A DNA stretch of 45,369 nucleotides, taken from assembly GCA_031418215.1 (NCBI GenBank), contig JANOXC010000141.1, positions 1 to 45,369 on the forward strand, written 5' to 3'. Under the pieces are notes generated by a model. The model saw only the letters and a list, made by a program, of their open reading frames with translations. It did no database searches and was not told where the DNA came from. This DNA comes from JANOXC01 sp031418215 (GTDB lineage: Bacteria > Bacteroidota > Bacteroidia > AKYH767-A > OLB10). This document shows, one piece after another, positions 34,284 through 43,116 of this stretch. Position 1 is the first letter of the stretch. Each line of letters begins with the position of its first letter. The position numbers and the translations under genes were made by a program.

Positions 34284-34310
34284 CAGTAGTTTAAATTATT
34301 AATTTCATAT

Positions 34311-34883
34311 ATGTCAAGACTTACCTCACAGCAATTTGATCAGGCTGTTGCAAAGTGCAAAGATATTTTCCTTAATAAGATGAAGGACTATGGCACAGCA
34401 TGGCGGATTTTACGCCCATCTTCTTTAACGGATCAAATTTATATTAAGGCACAACGAATTCGAAGCATTGAAGATAAGAAGACACAGAAGATATTGGAAA
34501 GTGTAGAAAGTGAATTTATTGGCATCATCAACTATGCAGGTATTGCCATTGTCCAGCTTAGCCTTCCTGAAAATGCTCCCCTTGAATTAGATGCGGCTGA
34601 TGCACTGCGAATGATGGAAAAGGAATTGATGGCAGCCAAAAACCTGATGATGGATAAAAACCATGATTATGGTGAAGCATGGCGAGATATGCGTGTAAGC
34701 TCAATGACTGACCTGATTTTGATGAAACTTTTGCGCATAAAACAGATTGAAGACAACAAAGGAGAAACAATCAGCAGCGAAGGTGTTGAAGCTAATTATT
34801 ATGATATTATCAATTATGCTGTTTTCGCTTTGATTAAAATCGATGAAGAGAAAGTTAATTCATCAAAATCCATTAGTAACTAA
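34311..34883 (+). CDS. DUF1599 protein with two tandem copies of the domain
   Basis: 190 residues. Two related ~60-residue units are visible: KMKDYGTAWRILRPSSLTD with IRSIED...IINYAGIAIVQL (about 21-83), and DKNHDYGEAWRDMRVSSMTD with IKQIED...IINYAVFALIKI (about 117-176). The conserved D-Y-G-x-A-W-R, S-S-x-T-D and I-I-N-Y-A motifs are typical of this all-helical domain, which is distantly related to MazG/dUTPase-like NTP pyrophosphatases. The function has not been shown. It is divergent from folP and followed after 47 bp by the DoxX-like gene, an order often kept in Bacteroidota. Confidence 0.85.
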   Translation: MSRLTSQQFDQAVAKCKDIFLNKMKDYGTAWRILRPSSLTDQIYIKAQRIRSIEDKKTQKILESVESEFIGIINYAGIAIVQLSLPENAPLELDAADALRMMEKELMAAKNLMMDKNHDYGEAWRDMRVSSMTDLILMKLLRIKQIEDNKGETISSEGVEANYYDIINYAVFALIKIDEEKVNSSKSISN

Positions 34884-34930
34884 ATAAACATTTATAAAAT
34901 ATTTGCTGTTAAAAATCAAGCATTAATCAT

Positions 34931-36052
34931 ATGAAAGTTATCACGAGTATCTGTCGCATACTTACCGGGGTATTATTTATTATTTCCGGTTTAATAAAAG
35001 CAAATGATCCATTGGGGTTTTCGTACAAACTGGATGAATATTTTACAGTATTTAATACGCCTTGGCTGATACCTGCATCGTTAATTATGGCTATGCTGAT
35101 ATGTATTCTTGAAGTAGGATTAGGTGTAGCATTGCTTGTAGGTTACAGCATGGTAGCCATAAGTTGGATGATGTTATTGCTGATTGTGTTTTTCACTTTC
35201 CTTACTTTTTACTCAGCATATTTTGATGTTGTAAAAGATTGCGGTTGTTTTGGTGATGCCTTGCATTTGAAACCATGGGAATCATTTGGGAAGGACATTG
35301 CATTGTTGATTTTGATACTGGTTATTTTCAGTCAACGTAATAAAATCAAGGCACTGTTTTCAAATCAGTTTGCTGCCATTTTTACTTATGCCGGTTTTAT
35401 ACTTACTACCTGGTTTACTTGGCATTGTTATACACATCTTCCCGTTAAAGATTTTCGCCCGTTTGCCATCGGGAAAAACATTAGTGAGGGGATGAAACTA
35501 CCCCCCGGAGCTATTACTGATAGTGTAGCAATGGTATTTATTTATGAGAAGAATGGAAAGTCAGTTGAATTAGGAATGGATCAGCTAGGCCAGATAGATT
35601 CAACATATAAATTTATTGACAGAAAAGACAAAGTGATACGCGAAGGCGATCATGCGCCAATCCATGATTTTGCTTTTAAGGACGCAACAGATCATGACTT
35701 TACTGAAGTGTTCTTGACTAGGGAGGATTATGTTTTTGTTCTTGTTGCGTATGACCTGCACCACAGTGATACAAAGGCTCAGTCAACCATTAATGATTTT
35801 GTTGCGTTATGTCAGCAGAAGAGTGTTGAGTTTGTTGGATTAACTTCTACCCCCGCTAATGAAACGGACCAGTTCAGACATGAGCATCAAAGTATGTTTC
35901 AGTATTATTTTTGTGATGCCACTACATTGAAAACGATCATTCGTTCTAACCCGGGTCTTGTACTTTTGAAAAAAGGAACTGTAGTTGATATGTGGCATTA
36001 CAATGATTTCCCGACTTTTGATGAGGTGAACAAAAAATATCTTCATAAATAA
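34931..36052 (+). CDS. DoxX/MauE-like membrane protein fused to a thioredoxin-like domain
   Basis: 373 residues, similar to the Bacteroidota BT_3928 family. Four or five membrane helices (residues ~5-160) include the DoxX/MauE core (LTGVLFIISGLIKANDPLG) and a DCGCFGD cysteine pair (about 102-108). The C-terminal half (from ~230: GDHAPIHDFAFKDATDHDFT...) looks like a thioredoxin/TlpA-type domain, though it lacks a clear CxxC. It probably works in redox chemistry in the envelope. It precedes an ABC permease gene by 18 bp. Confidence 0.8.
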   Translation: MKVITSICRILTGVLFIISGLIKANDPLGFSYKLDEYFTVFNTPWLIPASLIMAMLICILEVGLGVALLVGYSMVAISWMMLLLIVFFTFLTFYSAYFDVVKDCGCFGDALHLKPWESFGKDIALLILILVIFSQRNKIKALFSNQFAAIFTYAGFILTTWFTWHCYTHLPVKDFRPFAIGKNISEGMKLPPGAITDSVAMVFIYEKNGKSVELGMDQLGQIDSTYKFIDRKDKVIREGDHAPIHDFAFKDATDHDFTEVFLTREDYVFVLVAYDLHHSDTKAQSTINDFVALCQQKSVEFVGLTSTPANETDQFRHEHQSMFQYYFCDATTLKTIIRSNPGLVLLKKGTVVDMWHYNDFPTFDEVNKKYLHK

Positions 36053-36070
36053 TAGCATGGGAATAGCCGA

Positions 36071-37147
36071 ATGCTTTTATATATAATAAGAAAACTTCTC
36101 TATGGCCTGCTGGTAATGGCCGGCATCATCTCCGTTGTCTTTTTTCTTTTTAATGTGCTTCCGGGCGATCCGGCCCGTATGATGTTGGGTCAACGTGCCG
36201 ACGTATCCGGAATTGATGCCATCAATAAGGAGTTAGGTCGTGATCAGCCTTTAATGAAACAGTTTTTTTTATATATAAATGACCTGTCTCCTGTCTCATT
36301 GCACAATGCACAAGACAGCAGCAGTCATTCGTTTCTTGACAAGAATAAATACGGAAGTGTTCTTACTTTAATTCATGCCGGGAAGCATGTGTTGCTGCTA
36401 AAGCAACCTTATTTAAGAAGATCATATCAGAGTAAACAAAAAGTTTCTGAAATATTAGCGGATGCACTTCCCGGAACAGCTTTATTGGCATTTGTTGCCT
36501 TAATATTTGCTGCAATTGTTGGAATTACATTGGGGGTTTGGTCGGCGTTGAAGCATGGAACATGGAGCGATTATACCAGTATGCTGCTGGCAGTACTTGG
36601 CATGTCGGTACCATCCTTTTTTGCAGGTATTATCATTGCATGGCTCTTTGGTTTTGTTTGGAGTAAGTATACGCACCTCGACATGACCGGGAGTTTATAT
36701 ATAATTGATCCTTTTGAAGGACCGAAACTTCAGTTGAAAAATTTGATTCTGCCGGCAATTACCTTAGGTATTCGACCGCTTGCTGTAATTGTTCAATTGA
36801 CCAGAAGCAGCATGCTGGAAGTAATGGGAATGGATTATATCAGAACAGCACGCGCCAAAGGGTTAAGCAAAAATGTAGTAATTATTAAACATGCATTACG
36901 CAACTCACTTAATCCGGTTTTAACAGCCATTTCAGGTTGGTTTGGATCATTGTTGGCAGGTGCCGTTTTCATCGAATACATATTTAACTGGAAAGGAATT
37001 GGAAAGGTAACCGTTGACGCATTGGAGTTTTATGATTTTCCGGTAGTGATGGGATCAGTTTTAATGGTTTCGTTGTTTTTTGTTTTAATTAATATGATAA
37101 CTGATGTTCTTTATGGGTTCCTCGATCCAAGAGTACGCAACAGCTAA
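36071..37147 (+). CDS. ABC transporter permease, DppB/OppB family (orphan subunit)
   Basis: 358 residues with about six membrane segments. The N-terminal LLYIIRKLLYGLLVMAGI and VLPGDPARMMLGQRA are the standard DppB opening. The C-terminal coupling loop YIRTARAKGLSKNVVIIKHALRN and LAGAVFIEYIFNWKGIG are conserved. Dipeptide/oligopeptide or nickel importers have a second permease (DppC), two ATPases and a binding protein; none are next to it in this window, so the partners must lie elsewhere. It is 18 bp from the DoxX-like gene and likely co-transcribed. A long periplasmic insert (about 60-130) carries a His/Lys/Ser-rich part. Confidence 0.88.
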   Translation: MLLYIIRKLLYGLLVMAGIISVVFFLFNVLPGDPARMMLGQRADVSGIDAINKELGRDQPLMKQFFLYINDLSPVSLHNAQDSSSHSFLDKNKYGSVLTLIHAGKHVLLLKQPYLRRSYQSKQKVSEILADALPGTALLAFVALIFAAIVGITLGVWSALKHGTWSDYTSMLLAVLGMSVPSFFAGIIIAWLFGFVWSKYTHLDMTGSLYIIDPFEGPKLQLKNLILPAITLGIRPLAVIVQLTRSSMLEVMGMDYIRTARAKGLSKNVVIIKHALRNSLNPVLTAISGWFGSLLAGAVFIEYIFNWKGIGKVTVDALEFYDFPVVMGSVLMVSLFFVLINMITDVLYGFLDPRVRNS

Positions 37148-37331
37148 TTAGCGGATCACATTGAATATGTTTAGAAATGACACAGGATATTGAAAAAACG
37201 GTACGCTGCTATTTTATTCGACCGATATAGTCTAAAGAAAATAGCAACTAGGTATTAAGTGGAGACCAGAACCCACTTCAAAAACGGGCTTAATCGAATA
37301 GTCAAACTAGTATAGAATCAATAAGAGAAAA

Positions 37332-37667
37332 ATGACAGAATTAACTTTATTAACAACAAGCTCATCTTTGGAAGGTTACAAGGTAACAAAGCAATTAGGA
37401 TTGGTTCGTGGAATAACGGTGCGATCCAGAAGTATTGTAGGAAATATCGCCGGCAGTTTTATGACCCTTTTTGGAGGGAAAAGTTCCATCTATACTGAAT
37501 TATGTGAAAATGCCAGGGAGGAAGCATTGCAATTAATGATACAACATGGCAAAGAACTTGGGTGTAATGCAATTATTAATATGCGATATGATGCAAATGA
37601 TGTAATGCAAGGACTTACTGAAGTTTTAGCTTATGGAACTGCCGTCATAGTTGAAAAAACAACTTAA
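37332..37667 (+). CDS. YbjQ/UPF0145 family protein
   Basis: 111 residues, the usual YbjQ size. The conserved pattern is LGLVRGITVRSRSIVGNIAGSF-type (residues ~20-42), then AREEALQLMIQHGKELGCNAI (50-85) and the closing EVLAYGTAVIVE. Members form a pentameric ring; some have a predicted heavy-metal-binding site and the biological role is unresolved. It is soluble without a signal peptide. The gap to the MoxR gene (37668-37955) shows no gene, hairpin or clear promoter. Confidence 0.88.
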   Translation: MTELTLLTTSSSLEGYKVTKQLGLVRGITVRSRSIVGNIAGSFMTLFGGKSSIYTELCENAREEALQLMIQHGKELGCNAIINMRYDANDVMQGLTEVLAYGTAVIVEKTT

Positions 37668-37955
37668 AAACATATTCAGCTCATTTAGTCCATTTGCTTA
37701 TGCTGCTACTGCTTAGTATCAAAGTTGTGGCTGACTTGGGTTATGGAAATATTACTGAAAGTTTTCGCATTCGAGTTTAGTAGGAGCTTTAGCATAAAAA
37801 ATCCACTACATCGCTAAGCCGAAAATCGTTTCCTGAATAATTTAAGGGCATTATGTATAAAATGGAAATTAAATGAGCCTTGTTAATTCTTAACTAGTTT
37901 TTAACAGTTAACATCATAGAAAATAGAGTATAATTGCGAGCTAAAATTGAACAAT

Positions 37956-38939
37956 ATGGACATTCGAGAAATTAATGAAAAAATTCAGCAGGAAAGCGCT
38001 TTTGTTGAACTGCTGAATATGGAATTAGGGAAGACTATTGTTGGTCAAAAACAAATGTTGGAACGATTGCTAATTGGTATGTTATCAAACGGCCATATAT
38101 TATTGGAAGGAGTTCCGGGACTTGCAAAAACGCTGGCCATTAAATCATTGGCTCAGGCTATACATGCAAAGTTCAGTCGTTTGCAATTTACTCCTGACTT
38201 ACTTCCTGCTGACTTGGTTGGTACAATGATTTATAGCCTGCGTCAAGAACAGTTCACCGTTAGAAAGGGGCCATTATTCGCCAACCTAGTACTTGCGGAT
38301 GAAATAAATCGTGCACCTGCAAAAGTTCAAAGCGCATTATTAGAGGCCATGCAGGAAAGGCAAGTCACTATTGGCGATGAAACATTCAAGTTAGAAGAAC
38401 CGTTTCTGGTAATGGCAACACAGAACCCGATTGAGCAGGAAGGAACTTATCCTTTACCGGAAGCCCAGCTTGATCGATTTATGTTGAAAGTAGTAATTGG
38501 TTATCCAACCAAAGAAGAAGAACGTTTAATTATTCGTCAAAACCTGGTTGCTGAATATCCAAAGGTTAATGCTGTAATTACCACGAATGAAATTGTGAAG
38601 GCTAGATCTGCTGTTCGAGAGGTTTATATGGATGAGAAAATAGAAAAATATATATTGGATATTGTTTTTGCCACTCGCTTTCCAAAAGAGTCAAATTTAA
38701 AAAAATTGGCGATGTTGATTAGTTATGGCGGTTCTCCCCGTGCAAGTATTAATCTCGCTTTAGCGGCCAAAGCCTATGCTTTTATTAAAAGAAGAGGGTA
38801 TGTAATTCCTGAAGATATTCGTGCAATTTGTCATGATGTTATGAGGCATCGGATCGGCCTTACTTATGAAGCTGAGGCTGAAAATGTAACAACTGATGAA
38901 GTAATCAATGAAGTGCTTAATGTTGTTGAAGTGCCTTGA
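37956..38939 (+). CDS. MoxR-family AAA+ ATPase
   Basis: The likely start is ATG at 37956 (an in-frame TTG at 37947 is also open), giving 327 residues. Walker A is GVPGLAKT, Walker B VLADEINRAPAKVQSALLEAM, sensor 1 MATQNPIEQEGTYPLPEAQLDRF, and a C-terminal helical domain follows. MoxR proteins act as chaperones that help mature VWA-domain partners, here the BatA/BatB proteins. It heads the DUF58-BatA-BatB-BatC run. Confidence 0.93.
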   Translation: MDIREINEKIQQESAFVELLNMELGKTIVGQKQMLERLLIGMLSNGHILLEGVPGLAKTLAIKSLAQAIHAKFSRLQFTPDLLPADLVGTMIYSLRQEQFTVRKGPLFANLVLADEINRAPAKVQSALLEAMQERQVTIGDETFKLEEPFLVMATQNPIEQEGTYPLPEAQLDRFMLKVVIGYPTKEEERLIIRQNLVAEYPKVNAVITTNEIVKARSAVREVYMDEKIEKYILDIVFATRFPKESNLKKLAMLISYGGSPRASINLALAAKAYAFIKRRGYVIPEDIRAICHDVMRHRIGLTYEAEAENVTTDEVINEVLNVVEVP

Positions 38940-39050
38940 TGAAGTTAGGCGTTTTTAGTTCGGAGTTCGGTGTTAAAAATTGCCGTTAAGATGAAGGATT
39001 GATATAATTTTTTTTATAATACTCAGTAATTACAAAGATTGAATATATAA

Positions 39051-39926
39051 ATGGAAACCAGTGAGCTTTTAAAAAAGGTTCGTAAGATTGAGATTAAGAC
39101 TCGTGGGTTATCAGCGCAGGTTTTCAGCGGTGAATATCACAGTGCTTATAAAGGAAGAGGTATGGCCTTTAGTGAAGTCAGGGAATACATTCACGGCGAC
39201 GACATAAGGAGTATTGACTGGAATGTAACTGCGAGATTTAATCATCCATATATTAAAGTTTTTGAAGAAGAGCGCGAGCTTACAGTAATGTTATTGGTAG
39301 ATGTGAGCGCCTCAGGTAAATTCGGCACGAAATTGCAAAGCAAGCATGAGTTGATTACTGAGTTGTGCGCTGTATTATCATTTTCTGCCATTGCTAATAA
39401 TGACAAAACAGGAGTGATATTTTTTTCTGATAAGATTGAAAAATTTATTCCGCCTAAAAAAGGTAAGTCGCACATTCTGCGAATTATAAGAGAGCTTATT
39501 AGTATTGAGCCAAGTGGCAATGGAACTGATTTGGCAGGAGCATTACGTTATTTCACCAATGTTATTAAAAAGAGAAGTATTGCATTTCTGATCAGTGATT
39601 TTATTACAACAGGCTATGATGATGCATTGAAAATTGCTTCCAAAAAACATGATCTTGCAGCAATCAGGATTTATGATCAAAGGGAAATGGAAATGCCTGA
39701 TATGGGGCTGATAAGATTTATGGATGCTGAGACGGGTAAAATTGTGATGATGGATTCCGCTAATGCATCTTTACGACGCGATTATCATTTATGGTGGAAA
39801 CAAAATGAAAGAATGACTACTGAAAGACTGAATAGAAGCGGAGTGGATTTTACAATACTTCGAACTGATCAGCCTTACGTGCAACCTTTATTAAGTTTAT
39901 TTAAGAAACGAGAAAAAAGATTTTGA
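39051..39926 (+). CDS. DUF58 domain protein of the Bat operon
   Basis: 291 residues, cytoplasmic. Its core carries the DUF58 motif (REYIHGDDIRSIDWNVTARF) and a degenerate VWA-like fold with VMLLVDVSASG, a D-x-S-x-S MIDAS variant. DUF58 proteins are coupled to MoxR ATPases in most genomes, and their exact biochemical role is unsettled. It follows moxR after a 111-bp gap and precedes the membrane partner protein by 13 bp. Confidence 0.9.
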   Translation: METSELLKKVRKIEIKTRGLSAQVFSGEYHSAYKGRGMAFSEVREYIHGDDIRSIDWNVTARFNHPYIKVFEEERELTVMLLVDVSASGKFGTKLQSKHELITELCAVLSFSAIANNDKTGVIFFSDKIEKFIPPKKGKSHILRIIRELISIEPSGNGTDLAGALRYFTNVIKKRSIAFLISDFITTGYDDALKIASKKHDLAAIRIYDQREMEMPDMGLIRFMDAETGKIVMMDSANASLRRDYHLWWKQNERMTTERLNRSGVDFTILRTDQPYVQPLLSLFKKREKRF

Positions 39927-39939
39927 ATTGTTGTGGGGT

Positions 39940-40947
39940 ATGATTTGTAAAATGATAAAATTTGTCAAGGAATTCAGCATTAAGAATTGTAACGCTATTG
40001 CTTTTCTTTTTTTGTGTTCTGTTATTTCATTTGGCGGTATTCAGATGGCTAATGGTCAGTCAACTGAGGCGAAAGCAACACTTGATTCCAATGTCATTCT
40101 TATTGGTAGGCAGGTTCAGTTTTCAATTGAGCTAAAGCAAAATAAAAAAAATCAAATAAAATGGCCGCTATTTCCCGATACCATTGGTAAAATTGAAATA
40201 ATTAGCCGGGGAAAGATTGACACCATTGCAACTGGTGATGCCGGTGTATTGTATAGAAAACAAAAGCTAACCATAACAGCTTTTGATTCCGGTTATTTTG
40301 TTATTCCTCCTATAAGCTTTAATGCTGTTAATGGCGTTGATACAACTTCTTATAAAACAAACCCATTACTGCTCACTGTAATGATTATGCCTGTTGATAC
40401 AACAAAAGCAATACATGACATAAAAGACCTTGCTGAAATTCCTTTTAACTGGAGGGATTATATATGGTATTTCATTTTTGGTATTGCGGGTATTCTTTTA
40501 ATACTGGTTGGAGTTTATGTTTATATGCGCTATGGTAAAAAGGTCAAGCCTGAAATTTTTGTTTCTAAGCCTAAAATTCCCGCGCATGAAGTGGCGTTGA
40601 CTTCTCTAAAATTGTTGGATGAAGAAAAACACTGGCAAAACGGACGATATAAATATTATCATTCCTCAATCAGTGAAATTGTGCGAACATTTATCGAGCA
40701 GCGATGGGAGATTCATGCAATGGAGCAAATAACAGATGAAATAGTGAATCATCCTAAATTGCTTCAACTAAACCCAGAAACCCGCCGTCAGTTGATCGAT
40801 TTACTAATGCTTTCAGATCTTGCAAAATTTGCAAAGCTCCAACCATTGGCGAACGAAAATGAACAATCAATGCGTGATGCCATAAAATTTGTAACCGAAT
40901 GTGCTTTAAAGCCTGAGGAAAATAAAAAGGAGGAGGTGAAAGCATGA
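39940..40947 (+). CDS. Membrane protein of the Bat operon (DUF4381-like C-terminus)
   Basis: The start chosen is ATG 39940 rather than upstream TTG codons; ATG 39952 is also possible. The protein is ~335 residues with a signal/anchor (CNAIAFLFLCSVISFGGIQ). A periplasmic beta-rich domain (about 45-155) resembles the N-terminal repeat of BatD-type proteins (SNVILIGRQVQFSIELKQN). One internal transmembrane helix follows (WYFIFGIAGILLILVGVYVYM), then a cytoplasmic helical tail with a DUF4381-like pattern (YKYYHSSISEIVRTFIEQRWE). Proteins at this place probably bridge MoxR/DUF58 with the BatA/BatB VWA proteins. It overlaps the batA start by 4 bp, so it is coupled to it. Confidence 0.72.
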   Translation: MICKMIKFVKEFSIKNCNAIAFLFLCSVISFGGIQMANGQSTEAKATLDSNVILIGRQVQFSIELKQNKKNQIKWPLFPDTIGKIEIISRGKIDTIATGDAGVLYRKQKLTITAFDSGYFVIPPISFNAVNGVDTTSYKTNPLLLTVMIMPVDTTKAIHDIKDLAEIPFNWRDYIWYFIFGIAGILLILVGVYVYMRYGKKVKPEIFVSKPKIPAHEVALTSLKLLDEEKHWQNGRYKYYHSSISEIVRTFIEQRWEIHAMEQITDEIVNHPKLLQLNPETRRQLIDLLMLSDLAKFAKLQPLANENEQSMRDAIKFVTECALKPEENKKEEVKA

Positions 40948-41948
40948 TTAATTATTTTCAGGACATCACCTTTAAAAATCCGGAGGCTTTTTGGCTACTG
41001 CTGTTGGTGCCAATGATGATTTTTTATTTTCTAAAGTTTAAAAGAAAAACAAGACCACGCGTACTAATCAGCAGTACTGAACCATTTCAACATTATAAAC
41101 CAACACTTCGACAAAGGTTGGTGAATATGCCAATCATTTTACGTTGTTTTTCTGTTGGCCTCCTCATTGTAGCACTTGCACGTCCACAATCAAGTTCCAG
41201 AGGATCAAATACTACAACAGAAGGAATATCCATCATTACGGCATTGGATATTTCAGAGAGTATGCTAGCAGAAGATTTTCGCCCAAACAGAATAGAAGCA
41301 GCAAAGAAACTAGCACTTGAATTTATTGAAGGCCGCCCGAATGATTTGATCGGATTGGTGGTTTTTGGTGGAGAGAGTTTTACCCAATGCCCAATTACTA
41401 GTGATCATTCGGTGATATTTAATCTGATGCATGATATTAAAACCGGGATGCTTGCACAGGGAACAGCTATTGGCGAAGGATTGGCAACAGCAGTAGCGCG
41501 AATTAAAGATTCTAAATCAAAAAGTAAAGTAATAATCCTGATTACTGATGGGGTTAATAATTCCGGCTCAATCCCTCCATTAACAGCAGGAGAAATAGCA
41601 CGCACATTTGGTGTACGCGTTTATACCATTGGTGTAGGAACGAAAGGTATGGCGCCTTATCCGGTACAGACACCTTTTGGAGTTCAATACCAGAATGTAG
41701 AAGTGCAGATCGATGAAGAATTATTGACACAGATTGCTCAATCAACGGATGGGAAATACTTCCGGGCAACAAATAACAAGAAGCTGGAATCCATTTTTGC
41801 CGAGATCGATAAAATGGAAAAAACGAAAATTGAAGTTACCGAATTCAAACGTTATACAGAAGAATATTTGCCATGGTTGTTGACTGCTTTCTTACTGTTC
41901 GTACTTGAATTACTCTTGCGTTATACCTGGCTAAGGACGTTACCTTAA
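40944..41948 (+). CDS. batA: BatA, VWA-domain membrane protein
   Basis: 334 residues. Two N-terminal membrane helices (about 12-30 and 60-75) precede a von Willebrand A domain with the MIDAS ALDISESM (D-x-S-x-S), further ligands (QGTAIGEGLATAV; IILITDGVNN) and a final C-terminal helix (LPWLLTAFLLFVLELLL). This is the standard BatA plan, first described in Bacteroides fragilis aerotolerance. The VWA domain should face the periplasm between the second and third helices. It starts at the end of the previous gene with ATGA coupling. BatB follows after 56 bp. Confidence 0.93.
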   Translation: MINYFQDITFKNPEAFWLLLLVPMMIFYFLKFKRKTRPRVLISSTEPFQHYKPTLRQRLVNMPIILRCFSVGLLIVALARPQSSSRGSNTTTEGISIITALDISESMLAEDFRPNRIEAAKKLALEFIEGRPNDLIGLVVFGGESFTQCPITSDHSVIFNLMHDIKTGMLAQGTAIGEGLATAVARIKDSKSKSKVIILITDGVNNSGSIPPLTAGEIARTFGVRVYTIGVGTKGMAPYPVQTPFGVQYQNVEVQIDEELLTQIAQSTDGKYFRATNNKKLESIFAEIDKMEKTKIEVTEFKRYTEEYLPWLLTAFLLFVLELLLRYTWLRTLP

Positions 41949-42004
41949 AACTTATTTGAATTCAATATCAAAACAATATATAAATTAACTTAAGACTGAT
42001 ATAA

Positions 42005-43051
42005 ATGTTTCGTTTTGCCTACCATGATATGATTTATTTTTTTGGCTTATTGCCATTGTTCATCATTTTATATATGGCAATGCGTCGATGGAAGAAAAAA
42101 GCATTACGAAAGTTTGGTGATGAATCTGTAATCATGCAACTTTTCCCTGATGTTTCATTATCAAGACCGGGAATGAAATTTATAATGTTGATGATTTCCT
42201 TAGCATTATTGATTATCGCCCTTTGCGGCCCATTGATAGGATCTAAGCTTGAAGAAGTAAAACGGAAGGGAGTGGATATTGTAATTGCTTTAGATGTTTC
42301 GAATTCTATGAAAGCTGAAGATATCAGGCCAAGCAGATTGGAGCGAAGTAAACAAGCGATCTCAAGATTGATTGATAAACTTCAGGGCGACAGGATTGGC
42401 CTTGTGGTTTTTGCGGGCGAGGCCTATACACAATTACCCATCACGACAGATTATGGTGCGGCAAAATTATTTCTTTCAACGGTGGATCCTGAAATTATAC
42501 CACGACAAGGAACTGCTATTGGCGCAGCAATAGATGTGGCCACCTCTGCTTTCAGTGATAGTTCACGTAAACACAGTGCTATCATTATTATAACAGATGG
42601 TGAAAATCATGAAGATGATGCTGTTGATGCTGCAAAAAAAGCATGGGAGCATGGGGCACGAACATATACAATTGGCATGGGTTCAGTGGAAGGAGCGCCA
42701 ATCCCTATATTTAATAACGGTACCAAGATTGGATACCGACAGGACAATAGTGGTCAGACGGTTGTTACCAAACTTGATCCGGTAGCATTACAGGAAATAG
42801 CAGAAGCTGGTCATGGCAGGTTTGTAAGAGCATCCAACAGTGATGATGGGTTAGATTTGATTCTAAAGGAGATTAACACACTGGAGAAAAAAGAATTTCA
42901 AGCAAAAATGTTTACGGATTATGAAAATCAATACCAATATTTTGCTGCTGCTGCGCTGTTTATCATACTTCTGGAGTTTTTACTAGGAGAACGCAAAAGC
43001 AAATGGATAATGCAATTGAACTTATTTGGCAGTAAAAGGAAAATTACTTAA
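42005..43051 (+). CDS. batB: BatB, second VWA-domain membrane protein
   Basis: 348 residues. It has the same fold as BatA: N-terminal helices (FFGLLPLFIILYMAM and IMLMISLALLIIALCG), a VWA domain with MIDAS ALDVSNSM, a QGTAIGAAIDVATSAF ligand loop, IIITDGENHEDDA, and a C-terminal helix. It is probably a paralogue of BatA from an old duplication. The C-terminus is basic (LFGSKRKIT). It is followed after 65 bp by BatC. Confidence 0.93.
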   Translation: MFRFAYHDMIYFFGLLPLFIILYMAMRRWKKKALRKFGDESVIMQLFPDVSLSRPGMKFIMLMISLALLIIALCGPLIGSKLEEVKRKGVDIVIALDVSNSMKAEDIRPSRLERSKQAISRLIDKLQGDRIGLVVFAGEAYTQLPITTDYGAAKLFLSTVDPEIIPRQGTAIGAAIDVATSAFSDSSRKHSAIIIITDGENHEDDAVDAAKKAWEHGARTYTIGMGSVEGAPIPIFNNGTKIGYRQDNSGQTVVTKLDPVALQEIAEAGHGRFVRASNSDDGLDLILKEINTLEKKEFQAKMFTDYENQYQYFAAAALFIILLEFLLGERKSKWIMQLNLFGSKRKIT

Positions 43052-43116
43052 GAAAATTGAACTGAGTTTAATACGTTTTTGGTAAAGGAAATATTTATCT
43101 TACTACATTACATGAA

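Noticed and set aside
37251..37270. Weak inverted repeat AAGTGG-N10-CCACTT upstream of the YbjQ gene
   Set aside because: A 6-bp stem with a 10-nt loop and no U-tract or promoter element is expected by chance and was not annotated as a site.
39928..39939. Upstream TTG starts for the Bat operon membrane protein
   Set aside because: They add only a few residues (Leu/Trp/Gly) before ATG codons at 39940 and 39952, which already precede the signal/anchor, so the ATG is preferred.
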